Shown: in pieces, positions 32,974 through 41,361 of the stretch
How positions within the stretch are numbered: the first letter of the stretch is position 1
How the letters are laid out: every line of letters begins with the position of its first letter
Source of the DNA: Paenibacillus sp. FSL H8-0079
GTDB taxonomy: Bacteria; Bacillota; Bacilli; Paenibacillales; Paenibacillaceae
DNA: 64,000 nucleotides
NCBI RefSeq assembly: GCF_037991315.1
Contig: NZ_CP150300.1
Coordinates: 4,464,001 to 4,528,000 of the forward strand
Direction: 5' to 3'
Made by a program: the position numbers and the translations under genes
Notes under the pieces: model-generated
Told to the model about the DNA's origin: nothing
Database searches by the model: none
What the model saw: the letters and a program-made list of their open reading frames with translations, nothing else

Positions 32974-33198
32974 ATGAAAAAAGAGGTAGAAATTTCCATC
33001 CGGCGCAAACAACAGATCATGGTTCGTAATACAAGCGGTCAGACGGTAACCGGATTTCCCGAGCGTACCGCCGATACATCCATTCTCTCCTTACGTACCG
33101 TTCACGGAAGTCTGTGGATACCGTTCGATGAGGTTGAACATGTTACTCGTCTGTTAAGCATCCGGTCTCATCATTTAAGTGGAATGCAACTCGTTTAG
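32974..33198 (+). CDS. Small hypothetical protein
   Basis: 74 residues, basic and beta-rich: MKKEVEISIRRKQQIMVRN, QTVTGFPERT, VHGSLWIPFDEVEHVTRLL. The phrase GSLWIPFDEV-x-H-V looks like a small-barrel protein binding a partner or nucleic acid. GGAG lies nine bases before the ATG. Followed by a shared terminator. No family recognised. Confidence 0.65.
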   Translation: MKKEVEISIRRKQQIMVRNTSGQTVTGFPERTADTSILSLRTVHGSLWIPFDEVEHVTRLLSIRSHHLSGMQLV

Positions 33199-33272
33199 TC
33201 GGATCTGTAATCATAGAAATCAGTTCTCGTATATTTACATCAACAACATTTATTTATGCCAGCACTTCACAC

Positions 33273-33310
33273 CAAAAAAAACCAGACGCATGAACGTCTG
33301 GTTTTTCTCT
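33273..33310. terminator. Bidirectional terminator
   Basis: AAACCAGACG and CGTCTGGTTT make a perfect 10 bp stem; T-run after it on both strands. Separates converging genes. Confidence 0.9.
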
Positions 33311-33326
33311 TCCACTTATCCTGTCG

Positions 33327-33809
33327 TTACTTCACTACAAACTTCACTCGTGTTCCATCCGGATATATACTTAACTGATTCCCTACCCATGAACCTGCAC
33401 CACGATTATCCTTCGGGGTAATGTACTGGATATCTGCACCTGTTCCTCCCTCAGCACACATCGCCATGGGCCACTCGTCACGATCCTTACCTTTTTTGAC
33501 CGGAACACCCTTAAGTGATAAATCCCGATTGCCTTCCGCTCCATTACGATCAATGGTGCATACATCCGAATGCCCTGCCTTGATAGCAGCTTTAATATGT
33601 TTGGCTGTTTCGGGATAACGCTCTGAAGGGAACGTAATAGTATGGTCTACACTCTTATTAGTCCCAGCGAATGGATTAGGTATCTCCTCGGGCCATTCTC
33701 CCCCAGCCCAGGCATAGAGGGCTACCAGCAGCATCGCTACCACCGTCAGAACCTGCTTTTTGAAACCTTGTTTACCTTTACGCTTTCTTCTTGTGCGTCT
33801 CTTACTCAT
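33327..33809 (-). CDS. NucA/NucB-type deoxyribonuclease
   Basis: 160 residues from the ATG after GGGGGAG. A basic N-terminus ([18 protein letters not shown]) and one hydrophobic segment ([17 protein letters not shown]) anchor or export it. The nuclease domain has [26 protein letters not shown], then the catalytic block [18 protein letters not shown] and [14 protein letters not shown]. subtilis NucA makes DNA ends during competence and NucB degrades biofilm DNA during sporulation. Which role applies is unclear; no partner nin gene is present. Confidence 0.9.
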   Translation of the reverse strand: MSKRRTRRKRKGKQGFKKQVLTVVAMLLVALYAWAGGEWPEEIPNPFAGTNKSVDHTITFPSERYPETAKHIKAAIKAGHSDVCTIDRNGAEGNRDLSLKGVPVKKGKDRDEWPMAMCAEGGTGADIQYITPKDNRGAGSWVGNQLSIYPDGTRVKFVVK

Positions 33810-33917
33810 GCTGTGTCTCCCCCATTCAACACTTGCATTATAACAGAACGCCCGTTCGTAAAACAATCCAATATAATAAAAAACAGCCGAGACCGCCCGG
33901 CTGTCATGCTTGATTCA

Positions 33918-35066
33918 TTATCCTACATTGGGAATGGCCTGTTGGCGCAGCAAGGGCAGTGTCACCTCAAACTGTGTACCTTTCCCTTCTGTACTCTCCA
34001 CCGAAATCTGACCATTCATCAGTTCCAGCAGTTCTTTGCAGATGGTCAGACCAAGACCGCTTCCGCCAAATCGGCGCGCATGGGAGATGTCGGTCTGGGT
34101 AAATGCGTCAAACAATTGTTCGATCTGATGCTGAGGAATACCAATTCCCGTATCACGCACAGAGAATACCAGTACAACGGTATCCATCAGTTGTTGCCTC
34201 ACATCCACCTGTAACTGCACTTCACCCTGTTCCGTGAACTTGATCGCATTACTCAGCAAGTTATCCAGTACCTGCCGAAGTCTTAGCGGATCACCGATAA
34301 GCACATCAGGAACACTCAGATCAGCATGGCAGAGCAAACGTATTTGTTTGTTCTGCGCCGCAGGCTCATGTGTCTTCACAATCTGTTGGATCAGCTTCAA
34401 CGGCTGAAATTCAATGTTTTCGACATCCATTTTACCTCTGCCCAGCTTCGCCATATCCAGGCTATTGTTAACGATGTTCAGTAGTGCCTCACCCGATTGA
34501 CGTGCAAGCTCCAGATATTCTTTCTGCTCATCCGTGGTTTCACCCATGCTGGCAAGTTCGATCATGCCCATAATGCCGTTAAGCGGGGTACGAAGCTCAT
34601 GATTTAGCTTACCGATGAATTCCAATTGCCCTCTGCTGTTCATCTCAGCCATGGAAGTTGCAAACTTCAGCTGCTGATCGGCATACTTTCGTTCTGAAAT
34701 GTCGTATTGAATCCCCACAAAATACAGACACTCTCCTGACTCATTAAAGATCGGATCAATATTCAGTTCGTTCCAGAACTTCTGGCCACTTTTTGTATAA
34801 TTTAAGATATCAATCTTAATGGACTCTTGTTTTTTTAATGCATCACGAATCTGTATAACCGTCTCGGGGTCTGTATCCTGTCCTTGCAGAAACCGACAAT
34901 TCTGTCCGACAGACTCTTCATACGTGTATCCTGTCAGCCGGGTAAAATGTTCATTTACATACATGAGCGGAAGCTCAGGCAGGGTAGCATCGACCACCGT
35001 AACGGAGGATTTCACCTTCGAGATGATAAATTCCCATTGTAATGAGAGTTGATTATGTTGGCTCAT
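33918..35066 (-). CDS. LOV-domain (blue-light) sensor histidine kinase
   Basis: 382 residues, soluble. Residues 10-128: PAS domain of LOV type, with GQNCRFLQG (C57 is the flavin adduct cysteine), FWNELNIDPIFNESG and YFVGIQYDISERK. Then a DHp domain with FIGKLNHELRTPLNG (H156) and an ATPase domain with RQVLDNLLSNAIKFT (N box), DTGIGIP (G1) and GGSGLGLTI (G2). So light sensed through FMN may control autophosphorylation. No response regulator gene is adjacent. The start is MSQHN, five bases after AAGGAGG; a 25 bp tandem duplication covers this ribosome site. Confidence 0.92.
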   Translation of the reverse strand: MSQHNQLSLQWEFIISKVKSSVTVVDATLPELPLMYVNEHFTRLTGYTYEESVGQNCRFLQGQDTDPETVIQIRDALKKQESIKIDILNYTKSGQKFWNELNIDPIFNESGECLYFVGIQYDISERKYADQQLKFATSMAEMNSRGQLEFIGKLNHELRTPLNGIMGMIELASMGETTDEQKEYLELARQSGEALLNIVNNSLDMAKLGRGKMDVENIEFQPLKLIQQIVKTHEPAAQNKQIRLLCHADLSVPDVLIGDPLRLRQVLDNLLSNAIKFTEQGEVQLQVDVRQQLMDTVVLVFSVRDTGIGIPQHQIEQLFDAFTQTDISHARRFGGSGLGLTICKELLELMNGQISVESTEGKGTQFEVTLPLLRQQAIPNVG

Positions 35067-35069
35067 GCC

Positions 35070-35118
35070 TTCCTCCTTCATCTCACACACGTTCTTCCTC
35101 CTTCATCTCACACACGTT
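35070..35118. repeat. 25 bp tandem duplication at the LOV kinase ribosome site
   Basis: The unit TTCCTCCTTCATCTCACACA-CGTTC occurs at 35070 and, minus its last base, at 35095. Each copy carries AAGGAGGAA on the minus strand; only the copy next to the start codon is in position. Confidence 0.9.
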
Positions 35119-35296
35119 AATGTTTATATATTCAGCATTCGTACTTTATATGGAGATACAACTAACCAGATGGTATGTGTTGATATAAAAACAATATATT
35201 TTAATTGTAACACAGTTATTCAAGTCATGTGGTTTATGGGTAATAGTTGATAACTAACATTCGACAATAACCTAACTGTCATCAGGAGGAACATAC

Positions 35297-35365
35297 ATGA
35301 AATTTCTGTTAATTATCATCATTATTATTCTGATCGTAGTCATTTTTTCCAGACGCAAACGTTAA
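35297..35365 (+). CDS. 22-residue membrane micropeptide
   Basis: MKFLLIIIIIILIVV then IFSRRKR: one hydrophobic helix with a basic end. AGGAGG stands eight bases before the ATG, an excellent ribosome site. Such short Ile-rich peptides occur in Bacillales as membrane peptides. It precedes another small membrane protein gene by 39 bp and may share its transcript. Confidence 0.6.
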   Translation: MKFLLIIIIIILIVVIFSRRKR

Positions 35366-35404
35366 GATGAGATCCGTTATGTAAGTTAGGAAAGGAAGAT
35401 GGGT

Positions 35405-35593
35405 ATGAGAACCCTCTTTTTTATATTCATGGTACTATGCATCATCAATCTCTGTTTCCCAAAATTCGGCTGGTATCTGCGGTATGGCTGGATTTCCCGG
35501 GGTGAAACCGAGCCCAGCAGACCTTATATGGCTATGGTCAGAATGACCAGCCTGTTAATGTTGCTTATCGCCTTCACACTCGCTATGGCATGA
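35405..35593 (+). CDS. Small two-helix membrane protein (DUF6199-like)
   Basis: 62 residues from the second ATG, eight bases after AAAGGA. Helix 1: TLFFIFMVLCIINLCFP; loop KFGWYLRYGWISRGETEPSRPY; helix 2: MTSLLMLLIAFTLAM. The pattern NLCFPKFGWYLRYGW-EPS is that of DUF6199-type Bacillales proteins. Function unknown. A terminator follows. Confidence 0.7.
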   Translation: MRTLFFIFMVLCIINLCFPKFGWYLRYGWISRGETEPSRPYMAMVRMTSLLMLLIAFTLAMA

Positions 35594-35612
35594 ACTATAG
35601 ACATCCGAAGAC

Positions 35613-35641
35613 AACTGTCCTATTGGGCAGTTTCTTTTTTT
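35613..35641 (+). terminator. Intrinsic terminator
   Basis: AACTGTCC and GGGCAGTT pair around TATT, followed by TCTTTTTTTT. Confidence 0.9.
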
Positions 35642-35738
35642 TGCGTTGAAATGACGGGAAAATGATAACTTTGTTTGTGGTGCAAAGATGACAATGCCCG
35701 TAATATAGACATATCGTTTCGGAAAGGACATCATTGGC

Positions 35739-37010
35739 ATGAACATCGCATTTTATCCATACTGGGCCGCCAAAACGCTGCTCTCGCTCATTAATGTCAT
35801 ATATATCATGGTTATTACTACGTTTATTTATAGTCAGACTGGATCGGTACTCTACGCTGCCATGTTTCCATTCATTCGAATTATCGCACGCATAACAGCA
35901 GGATTTACTTTGCCATTACTTGTGAAGCGTTTCTCATTCTCCAGACTGCTGATCAGTATTCCCGTAGCCAAAGCATTCCTCATGACTGGGATAGCGATTT
36001 CGTTGAATCACTTGACCTCACAACTGCCACTTCTGTTGATCGGAGTTGTCATTCTATCCTTTTTGGAAGGCTGGGAATCTCCGTTACTGAATACTTTAAC
36101 GCCACGGTTGGTTCAGGGAGAAGATCTGGTGAAGACCAATAGCCTCCTCTCTTTCTCCAATCAGACGGTGACCATTGTCGGGTACGCCATGACGGGATTT
36201 GCCGTGATGAACTGGGGAGCGTCACAGACCTTCTGGGCAGCTACAAGCCTGTCCTGGGCCGTTCTGATCTTCCTGATTGCTCTTGGATCGCTCACACGGG
36301 ATATAGAACAACCCGAGAAATCGATCGTCACACAGAATGTACTGCGAAAAGGCTGGAGCATGCTTTGGAAGAATCCAACCTTACGACTGATCACACTTAT
36401 GGACATCACCCAAGGTCTTGTGAGTTCCATCTGGATCGGAGCGATTACGCTGGCCTTTGCGAAAGAAGCTCTGGCACGAGGAGAAGGTTGGTGGGGACTC
36501 ATTAACTCGAGTTACGCTGCTGGAACCATGCTTGGAGGTATTCTGGCTCTTGCTCTGGCCAAACGGATTCAGAAGCACCTGATCGCCAGCATGACCATGG
36601 GTTCTCTTCTCCTCAGCCTGATGACCATCGTTTATGGTCTCAACAGCCTGCCATGGCTCGCACTGGCGTTATGTATACTTATAGGCCCTGTCTACCAGAT
36701 TCGTGATGTGGCTCAACAGACAGCGTTTCAGAGAAGGGTGCCCGCTGAATCCTTGTCTCAGGTATACGCCGCACATGGCGTCCTGATCTCCACGGTTATG
36801 AGTGTATCCATAGTCATCTTCGGTCTAGTCGTCGATCAACTAGACGTTCGATGGGTATACCTGATCGGTGGAGCCGTGTTGATCGTGTCTGCGATATGCT
36901 CTATATCGTTGAGCCGGGCTCACAGGAACGAGCATATTGCTAAACATACGAAAAATACTAGAGTAAAAGGCTGGGCAAAACCCAGCCCCTCCTCATCAAA
37001 CCGTACGTGA
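35739..37010 (+). CDS. MFS transporter, C-terminus altered by intron insertion
   Basis: 423 residues, about 12 transmembrane segments, of the enterobactin-exporter/MdtH-like MFS group: AAMFPFIRIIARITAGFTLPLLVKRFS-like loop, LEGWESPLLNTLTPRLV, and WWGLINSSYAAGTMLGG. Substrate unknown; MFS proteins of this group export drugs or siderophores. AAAGGA ten bases before ATG. The last about 17 codons (from RVKGWAKP) lie inside a group II intron on the other strand, so the native stop has been replaced by intron-derived sequence. The protein may still work since only the tail changes. Confidence 0.88.
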   Translation: MNIAFYPYWAAKTLLSLINVIYIMVITTFIYSQTGSVLYAAMFPFIRIIARITAGFTLPLLVKRFSFSRLLISIPVAKAFLMTGIAISLNHLTSQLPLLLIGVVILSFLEGWESPLLNTLTPRLVQGEDLVKTNSLLSFSNQTVTIVGYAMTGFAVMNWGASQTFWAATSLSWAVLIFLIALGSLTRDIEQPEKSIVTQNVLRKGWSMLWKNPTLRLITLMDITQGLVSSIWIGAITLAFAKEALARGEGWWGLINSSYAAGTMLGGILALALAKRIQKHLIASMTMGSLLLSLMTIVYGLNSLPWLALALCILIGPVYQIRDVAQQTAFQRRVPAESLSQVYAAHGVLISTVMSVSIVIFGLVVDQLDVRWVYLIGGAVLIVSAICSISLSRAHRNEHIAKHTKNTRVKGWAKPSPSSSNRT

Positions 37011-37673
37011 GGTTTTCCCTCATACGGCTTTCCGATGTTCATCTTTCATGGGCATGCAGCATATTTGCTTTGGCCTCATGACCTAGTTTCCCCTATAAGA
37101 GTTGTTGAGTGTTTTCTAGCGTGTCGTTAGCCATTTTGGCATTCACGAACTCGTACCTCTTGGTGAAACGTGAACAAAGTAGGGCTCCTTCCCTCCCGCA
37201 GGTTGTGTTGTCCTGCGTTCCCAGGTAGTATGAGCCCCTCGGACTCCCTTCCTGCTGTTCACTCACTTCACCTTCTGGCTTATAGAGTACCACTTTACGG
37301 ATTCATAAAAAAAAAAATCCGTGCAGGGGAGGGTCTCCCCAGTTCACTACATCCTCTTTCAGACCATGCCGCTCCCCTTACGCCGGAGGATTCTTCGCTG
37401 TCGCTCCAAGTTCAAAACAGCTTCCCTGGCCTTCGTCCATCTACACGAGACTCGGCTTCCTCTTTTCCCTCTTGCAAGGCCTTTTTGACGACGCGGCAGG
37501 ATTCACTTGATGTTACGGCCTGGACTGTCGCTCGCCCTGTCTCTGACAGGTACTTTCGTCGATACGCTTTTACGCACAGATTTCTCCATACGCAAGTATC
37601 CTAGCTACACGGGGCTTGGCCTCTCCCGCGACCGGATTTTCATCGGCTAGAAGATGCGTGCTTAGCTGGGCAC
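36961..37673 (-). mobile_element. ORF-less group II intron (probably class C)
   Basis: Read on the minus strand it begins GTGCCCAGCTAAGC (GUGYG-like 5' end) and ends with a 34-base domain V at 36998-37031: AAAGCCGTATG, GAAA-type loop, CACGTACGGTTT, followed by domain VI (GGGGCTGGG/CCCAGCC) near 36971. It is inserted nine bases behind a terminator T-run, the target preference of class C introns. No reverse transcriptase frame exists in its 0.7 kb, so mobility would need help in trans. Boundaries are plus or minus a few bases. Confidence 0.75.
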
Positions 37674-37683
37674 GCTGTAAATC

Positions 37684-37711
37684 AAAAAGACGAGCAACCT
37701 CTGCTCGTCCC
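37684..37711 (-). terminator. Terminator of DUF1904 gene, intron target
   Basis: GACGAGCA and TGCTCGTC pair around GAGGT, then TTTTTGATTT on the minus strand. The intron starts right after. Confidence 0.92.
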
Positions 37712-37719
37712 TCACAATC

Positions 37720-38049
37720 TCAATCCAATCGATAATCTGTCAGCGGTTTTCCTTGTTTATAATACAAAGTGGGTGACAATATATTGAAGAAAATATGCAC
37801 ATCCGGCATGTACGCTTCTTCCAGAATAGCCTGCAACGACGATGCAATCCGATTATGAATCTCCTGATCACGTTGAAACATCAGAATCTCTATAGAAGCT
37901 GGAGAAGGTGTTAGCGCTTGTACATCATGACGCTCTGCCTTCATTCTCTCCTGTGGAATATGAGTAATTCGGGCCATCTGCTCTGTAATTTGGGGTACAA
38001 CTTCCTCTAGCTGAGGACCTGTGAATCCTTTAAAGCGAATAAACGGCAT
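37720..38049 (-). CDS. DUF1904 family protein (tautomerase-like)
   Basis: 109 residues. Starts MPFIRFKGF at the ATG seven bases after GAAGGG; Pro as residue 2 recalls the catalytic N-terminal Pro of tautomerases, to which DUF1904 is related by fold. Other marks: EVVPQITEQMARITHIP, IEILMFQRDQEIHNRIA, VHIFFNILSPTLYYKQGKP. Cytosolic; enzyme activity not established for the family. Confidence 0.85.
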   Translation of the reverse strand: MPFIRFKGFTGPQLEEVVPQITEQMARITHIPQERMKAERHDVQALTPSPASIEILMFQRDQEIHNRIASSLQAILEEAYMPDVHIFFNILSPTLYYKQGKPLTDYRLD

Positions 38050-38151
38050 TGCTATCCCTTCAATCTCTGTTAATAGTCTCTTATGTGATTTTAAGCACAT
38101 TGTTTTCAGTTGTCAAATGTCATTGAGGGCATCTGTTGCTTCTTATAATAG

Positions 38152-38182
38152 GAAAAGCCCCGCTGGAGTCCCAGCGGAGCCA
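38152..38182 (-). terminator. Terminator of second YjcZ-like gene
   Basis: CCGCTGG and CCAGCGG form a 7 bp stem, extended by GGCT..GGCT wobble, then TTTTCC on the minus strand. Confidence 0.8.
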
Positions 38183-38208
38183 TTGCCTGCACGATTTCTA
38201 TACGTGAC

Positions 38209-38331
38209 TTACAGCCAGAAAGATTTTGTGATGATCACGAGCAGGATGAAAAGCACGAGAATTGCACTTGTGGAAGTCCATCCGCCGCCGAATCCACCAA
38301 CATTGCCACAACCGTATCCAACTTGACTCAT
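38209..38331 (-). CDS. YjcZ-family sporulation-type micropeptide (copy 2)
   Basis: 40 residues: MSQVGYGCGNVGGFGGGW head, then helix TSTSAILVLFILLVIITKSFWL. Near-identical helix to the copy at 19490. AAAGGAGG nine bases before the ATG. Has its own terminator. Probably membrane-embedded and sporulation-related by family. Confidence 0.85.
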   Translation of the reverse strand: MSQVGYGCGNVGGFGGGWTSTSAILVLFILLVIITKSFWL

Positions 38332-38447
38332 TTGATTGGCCTCCTTTGAATTTCAAGGTATGCCATAACATATGCGTATTCCGCGGAAGTGACCGGGCGA
38401 ATCGGCAAGTTCAGCAGCCCATTCATCTGGGATTCATGCTCGGTGAC

Positions 38448-39122
38448 TTAAACGGATGGGGCGATGGTGATATTCACTCGGTTTTGTAGCGACTTCTGAG
38501 ATGATAGGTCTGTACTCCCTCTTGCCAGAAGGATTGTACGAGTGCGTGTATCACTTCGGGATGCCAAAACAACTTCTCCATCAGGCGTTATACAATACGC
38601 GATCGGAATGGAGATCTCGCTATCACGATACGAACCATCCGCATGACTTGTCCCCATGACAATACATTGATGCTGCAAGGCAATCTGCCGAGCCTCTTCG
38701 ACCCATTCACTATACTGCTCTTCACTGAACATCCCCACACCAATGGAATGCATAATGATATCCACACTTCCTATATTCTCGTTGCGAAATCCTTGCAGGA
38801 CCAGCTCATCACACAACAACGTGCTTATTACCCAACCCTGTTCTTCAACCGTCTCAGCAGCTGTATACTTGGCTTTCTCCAATACAATCTCTCCAGCCTT
38901 ATTAATGATAATAGATCGGTCCTTCGGACGTTCGTCCAGTCTACGATGACCTGATACAATCATGGTTCCATATTCAGCTGCCAGGCGACAAGCTTCCTCG
39001 ACATTCTGGTTCAAATAACCTTCAGGAAAAAATAATACATCTGCATCTGGATATTGCTTGAGTTCGGCTTCAAGCTGCAGCACATGCTGTTCCAGCCTCG
39101 GTTGTGCAATGATAATCTTCAT
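38448..39122 (-). CDS. Carbon-nitrogen hydrolase (nitrilase superfamily)
   Basis: 224 residues, somewhat short for the family (about 260). The Glu-Lys-Cys triad is visible: FFPEGYL (Glu), EKAKYTA (Lys) and TLLCDEL (Cys). The start KIIIAQPR follows GGGGGA by six bases. Likely hydrolyses an amide or nitrile; the substrate cannot be deduced. The surroundings of the Cys (LLCDEL rather than xICYDxxFPE) place it in a divergent branch. Confidence 0.85.
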   Translation of the reverse strand: MKIIIAQPRLEQHVLQLEAELKQYPDADVLFFPEGYLNQNVEEACRLAAEYGTMIVSGHRRLDERPKDRSIIINKAGEIVLEKAKYTAAETVEEQGWVISTLLCDELVLQGFRNENIGSVDIIMHSIGVGMFSEEQYSEWVEEARQIALQHQCIVMGTSHADGSYRDSEISIPIAYCITPDGEVVLASRSDTRTRTILLARGSTDLSSQKSLQNRVNITIAPSV

Positions 39123-39140
39123 CTGGCATCCCCCATTCAT

Positions 39141-39184
39141 AAATAAAAGCCGGTTCATACCCGAATAAGGTACGAAACCGGCTT
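39141..39184 (-). terminator. Intrinsic terminator
   Basis: AAGCCGGTTTCGTACC and GGGTATGAACCGGCTT pair over about 15 bp, followed by TTATTTATG on the minus strand. Confidence 0.85.
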
Positions 39185-39292
39185 AAAGGTTGTACGGACA
39201 GAACACTGCTCATCGTACTTCGCTTCAAGAGTAATTGGTTCTCATGTTATTGCTCGGTGAAACAATTACCTTTGCAGTTCAATGGTATGTAG

Positions 39293-39472
39293 TTAGGCAT
39301 TTCTACGTTCAATACTATCATAGATGGCCTGCCCATCATAGCTTCGATCTGTAGAGATATCTTTCACAAAGAGGGCGCTGCCTGCAGCACTGTTTGCATT
39401 TCCAGACAGAACACTAAATGCCCCCACAACCCACATTAATGGATATAATGCAACGGATAAGGCTCTTTTCAT
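39293..39472 (-). CDS. Small putative exported protein
   Basis: 59 residues: MKRALSVALYPLMWVVGAFSVLSGNANSAAG looks like a signal peptide or membrane anchor, then a hydrophilic tail (FVKDISTDRSYDGQAIYDSIERRNA, in parts). AAAGGAGA nine bases before ATG. Ends before a strong terminator. No family recognised. Confidence 0.6.
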   Translation of the reverse strand: MKRALSVALYPLMWVVGAFSVLSGNANSAAGSALFVKDISTDRSYDGQAIYDSIERRNA

Positions 39473-39611
39473 GTCTTTGTCTCCTTTTCTGTTGAAATAG
39501 ATGATTGGTTGAATATCCCATTAATACGATTACACCCCAATTAAGTTTCAATTTTATATACAACCATCACTATTTATAGACATATAGGAGACAAGATTTT
39601 AATTGTTGCGT

Positions 39612-41168
39612 TCAGCTCAACTCAAAACTCTGGAGTAACGCTGCCGCCTCTTCATGATCAGGTTCCAGGGCCAGTACTTTATGGGTATATGACAAGGTTT
39701 CTTCTTCCAGTTCAAGTTCATAACAGCACACAGCCAAATCGTACAAGACTGCCGGAGTATGGTTACTCGGATCTGCGACCAACGATATCTCCAGAAACCG
39801 TTTCGCATCCTCATACATATACATTTCATATAATAACTGCCCTGCCAGAAATGCCAGTCCCCCTTGCTGCTCCATCACATAGTAGGACGACCACATCGTA
39901 TGAATGCCAGACTGAATATCGAGCATTTCCTCATCACTTGCATCAGGAAGAAGACTGGAAATGTGCGTAGCACTGTGAATCAAGAACTCAGCATCATATC
40001 CACCCAGACGCCAAAACGGCAAAATATGCTTCAACTCCATACTCTCTATTCGAGAGTCTACCCATTGTTTCATACTGAAAAAATCATCCGGTCCAAAACG
40101 TTCAACAAATCGATGGTAGGCCAGCCGAGTGTTCACATAACTGATCGGTTCGTCCACCATCAGCATGCACCCAACGTTCAGATCTTTATAATGATGCGTT
40201 GTGAATCGAGTATGTGCGCCCTGTTGTTCCAGGACATATTGAATGGCATGGTAGTTGGCCGTTAAAGAAAAACTCCCGTGAAGAACGAATTCAGGTGGCT
40301 CTGCGAACTTCCAGTTATCCAGTCGATGATCCCCTTTATCAGCGGTAATCAACACATAACCTGACTGAGACAGCTTGTTCAACCGTTCGAGACAGGACAA
40401 GCCGATTGCAGGGAAAAGGATGTGTGAATCCTCCAGCTCCGCCTTGTACAATGTGATCAGTTCCGAATACGGATAGTTATCTGCACTGTATTCGGGCGCC
40501 CGGCGATACTCGTAACTCAGTGTCATGTTCTTCAGCATCTCAGCGGGTTCAAGATCATGACGACGATCCGGAGACTGAACAAGCAGATCACACTCATATA
40601 TCTCGCCGTCACCAATATAGATTAATTCCTGCGGAATGCTGTCAAAAAAGTAATTGGCAATCAACAACAACGGTTGTTTCAGATCGCCTGGCCGTATAAC
40701 TGTACCCGCGACAACCAGTTTTAGCTCCGTATCCGCTACAGCGTCAAAACGCGCAAAATCCACTATACCTTGTTGAATAAAGGATTGCATGGATGGATGC
40801 TCTCTCCAACCTTGCACATTCTCCGCTACGAGATCCGTCATCACATATCTGAATGGAGGTAGCTCTATTCCAGCAAACTCCTTTAACTCAATCAGTTTAA
40901 GCAGGACTTGGTGTGCCAAACGCCCTACGCCCGCCCCAAGTTCCAGAATGGTCACGGTTTCGGTAATCTGTCCCTTGTTTGCGAGGTCCTGAAGAAATCC
41001 AAAAATCATCTCTGCATACGCCGTGGCAATCATCGGATTACTGGTAATATATTGAGGGACCTGATTCTCTGTCCAAGCCTCTAGCCCCTTCTGTTCATAA
41101 TAAGCTCTCTGCCAATCCCAGACCGGAGCTTCGCTGTAACGAAAACGTTGACTTTCATTTGACGTCAT
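39612..41168 (-). CDS. SAM-dependent methyltransferase with TPR tail
   Basis: 518 residues. Methyltransferase core at about 40-330: ILELGAGVGRLAHQVLLKL is the SAM-binding motif I, YVMTDL motif II, and LLLIANYFFDSIPQELIYI is the post-II motif seen in NDUFAF7/DUF185-like enzymes. The last about 90 residues (LLYEMYMYEDAKRFLEISL, PAVLYDLAVCCYELELEEETLSYTHKVLALEPDHEEA in parts) form two TPR units, suggesting a protein partner. Ribosome site is weak (AGG 14 bases before ATG). Substrate unknown. Confidence 0.82.
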   Translation of the reverse strand: MTSNESQRFRYSEAPVWDWQRAYYEQKGLEAWTENQVPQYITSNPMIATAYAEMIFGFLQDLANKGQITETVTILELGAGVGRLAHQVLLKLIELKEFAGIELPPFRYVMTDLVAENVQGWREHPSMQSFIQQGIVDFARFDAVADTELKLVVAGTVIRPGDLKQPLLLIANYFFDSIPQELIYIGDGEIYECDLLVQSPDRRHDLEPAEMLKNMTLSYEYRRAPEYSADNYPYSELITLYKAELEDSHILFPAIGLSCLERLNKLSQSGYVLITADKGDHRLDNWKFAEPPEFVLHGSFSLTANYHAIQYVLEQQGAHTRFTTHHYKDLNVGCMLMVDEPISYVNTRLAYHRFVERFGPDDFFSMKQWVDSRIESMELKHILPFWRLGGYDAEFLIHSATHISSLLPDASDEEMLDIQSGIHTMWSSYYVMEQQGGLAFLAGQLLYEMYMYEDAKRFLEISLVADPSNHTPAVLYDLAVCCYELELEEETLSYTHKVLALEPDHEEAAALLQSFELS

Positions 41169-41314
41169 TAAAATGGAAACCTGCTTTCTATAACTAATTT
41201 CATAAGATTCTCAGATGTTCACGGACTACTTGATTTCGAATACCATTCAGTCTCTGTAATGCATTATATCATAGAACCCTGTCTACTCGATGGAGTTGAG
41301 TTTTCCCCTTTAAC

Positions 41315-41344
41315 AAGAAAAAAACCTGCTTTTGAGGGCAGGTC
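41315..41344 (-). terminator. Intrinsic terminator
   Basis: ACCTGC and GCAGGT around CCTCAAAA, followed by TTTTTTTC on the minus strand. Confidence 0.85.
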
Positions 41345-41361
41345 TGTGATGTCCTTCATTA

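Noticed and set aside
35070..35118. Possible CRISPR-like repeat
   Set aside because: Only two adjacent copies without spacers; a plain tandem duplication. No CRISPR array is seen anywhere in the window.
37170..37604. 144-codon plus-strand open frame
   Set aside because: It lies on the antisense of the group II intron and is Ser/Pro/Leu-rich with no ribosome site.
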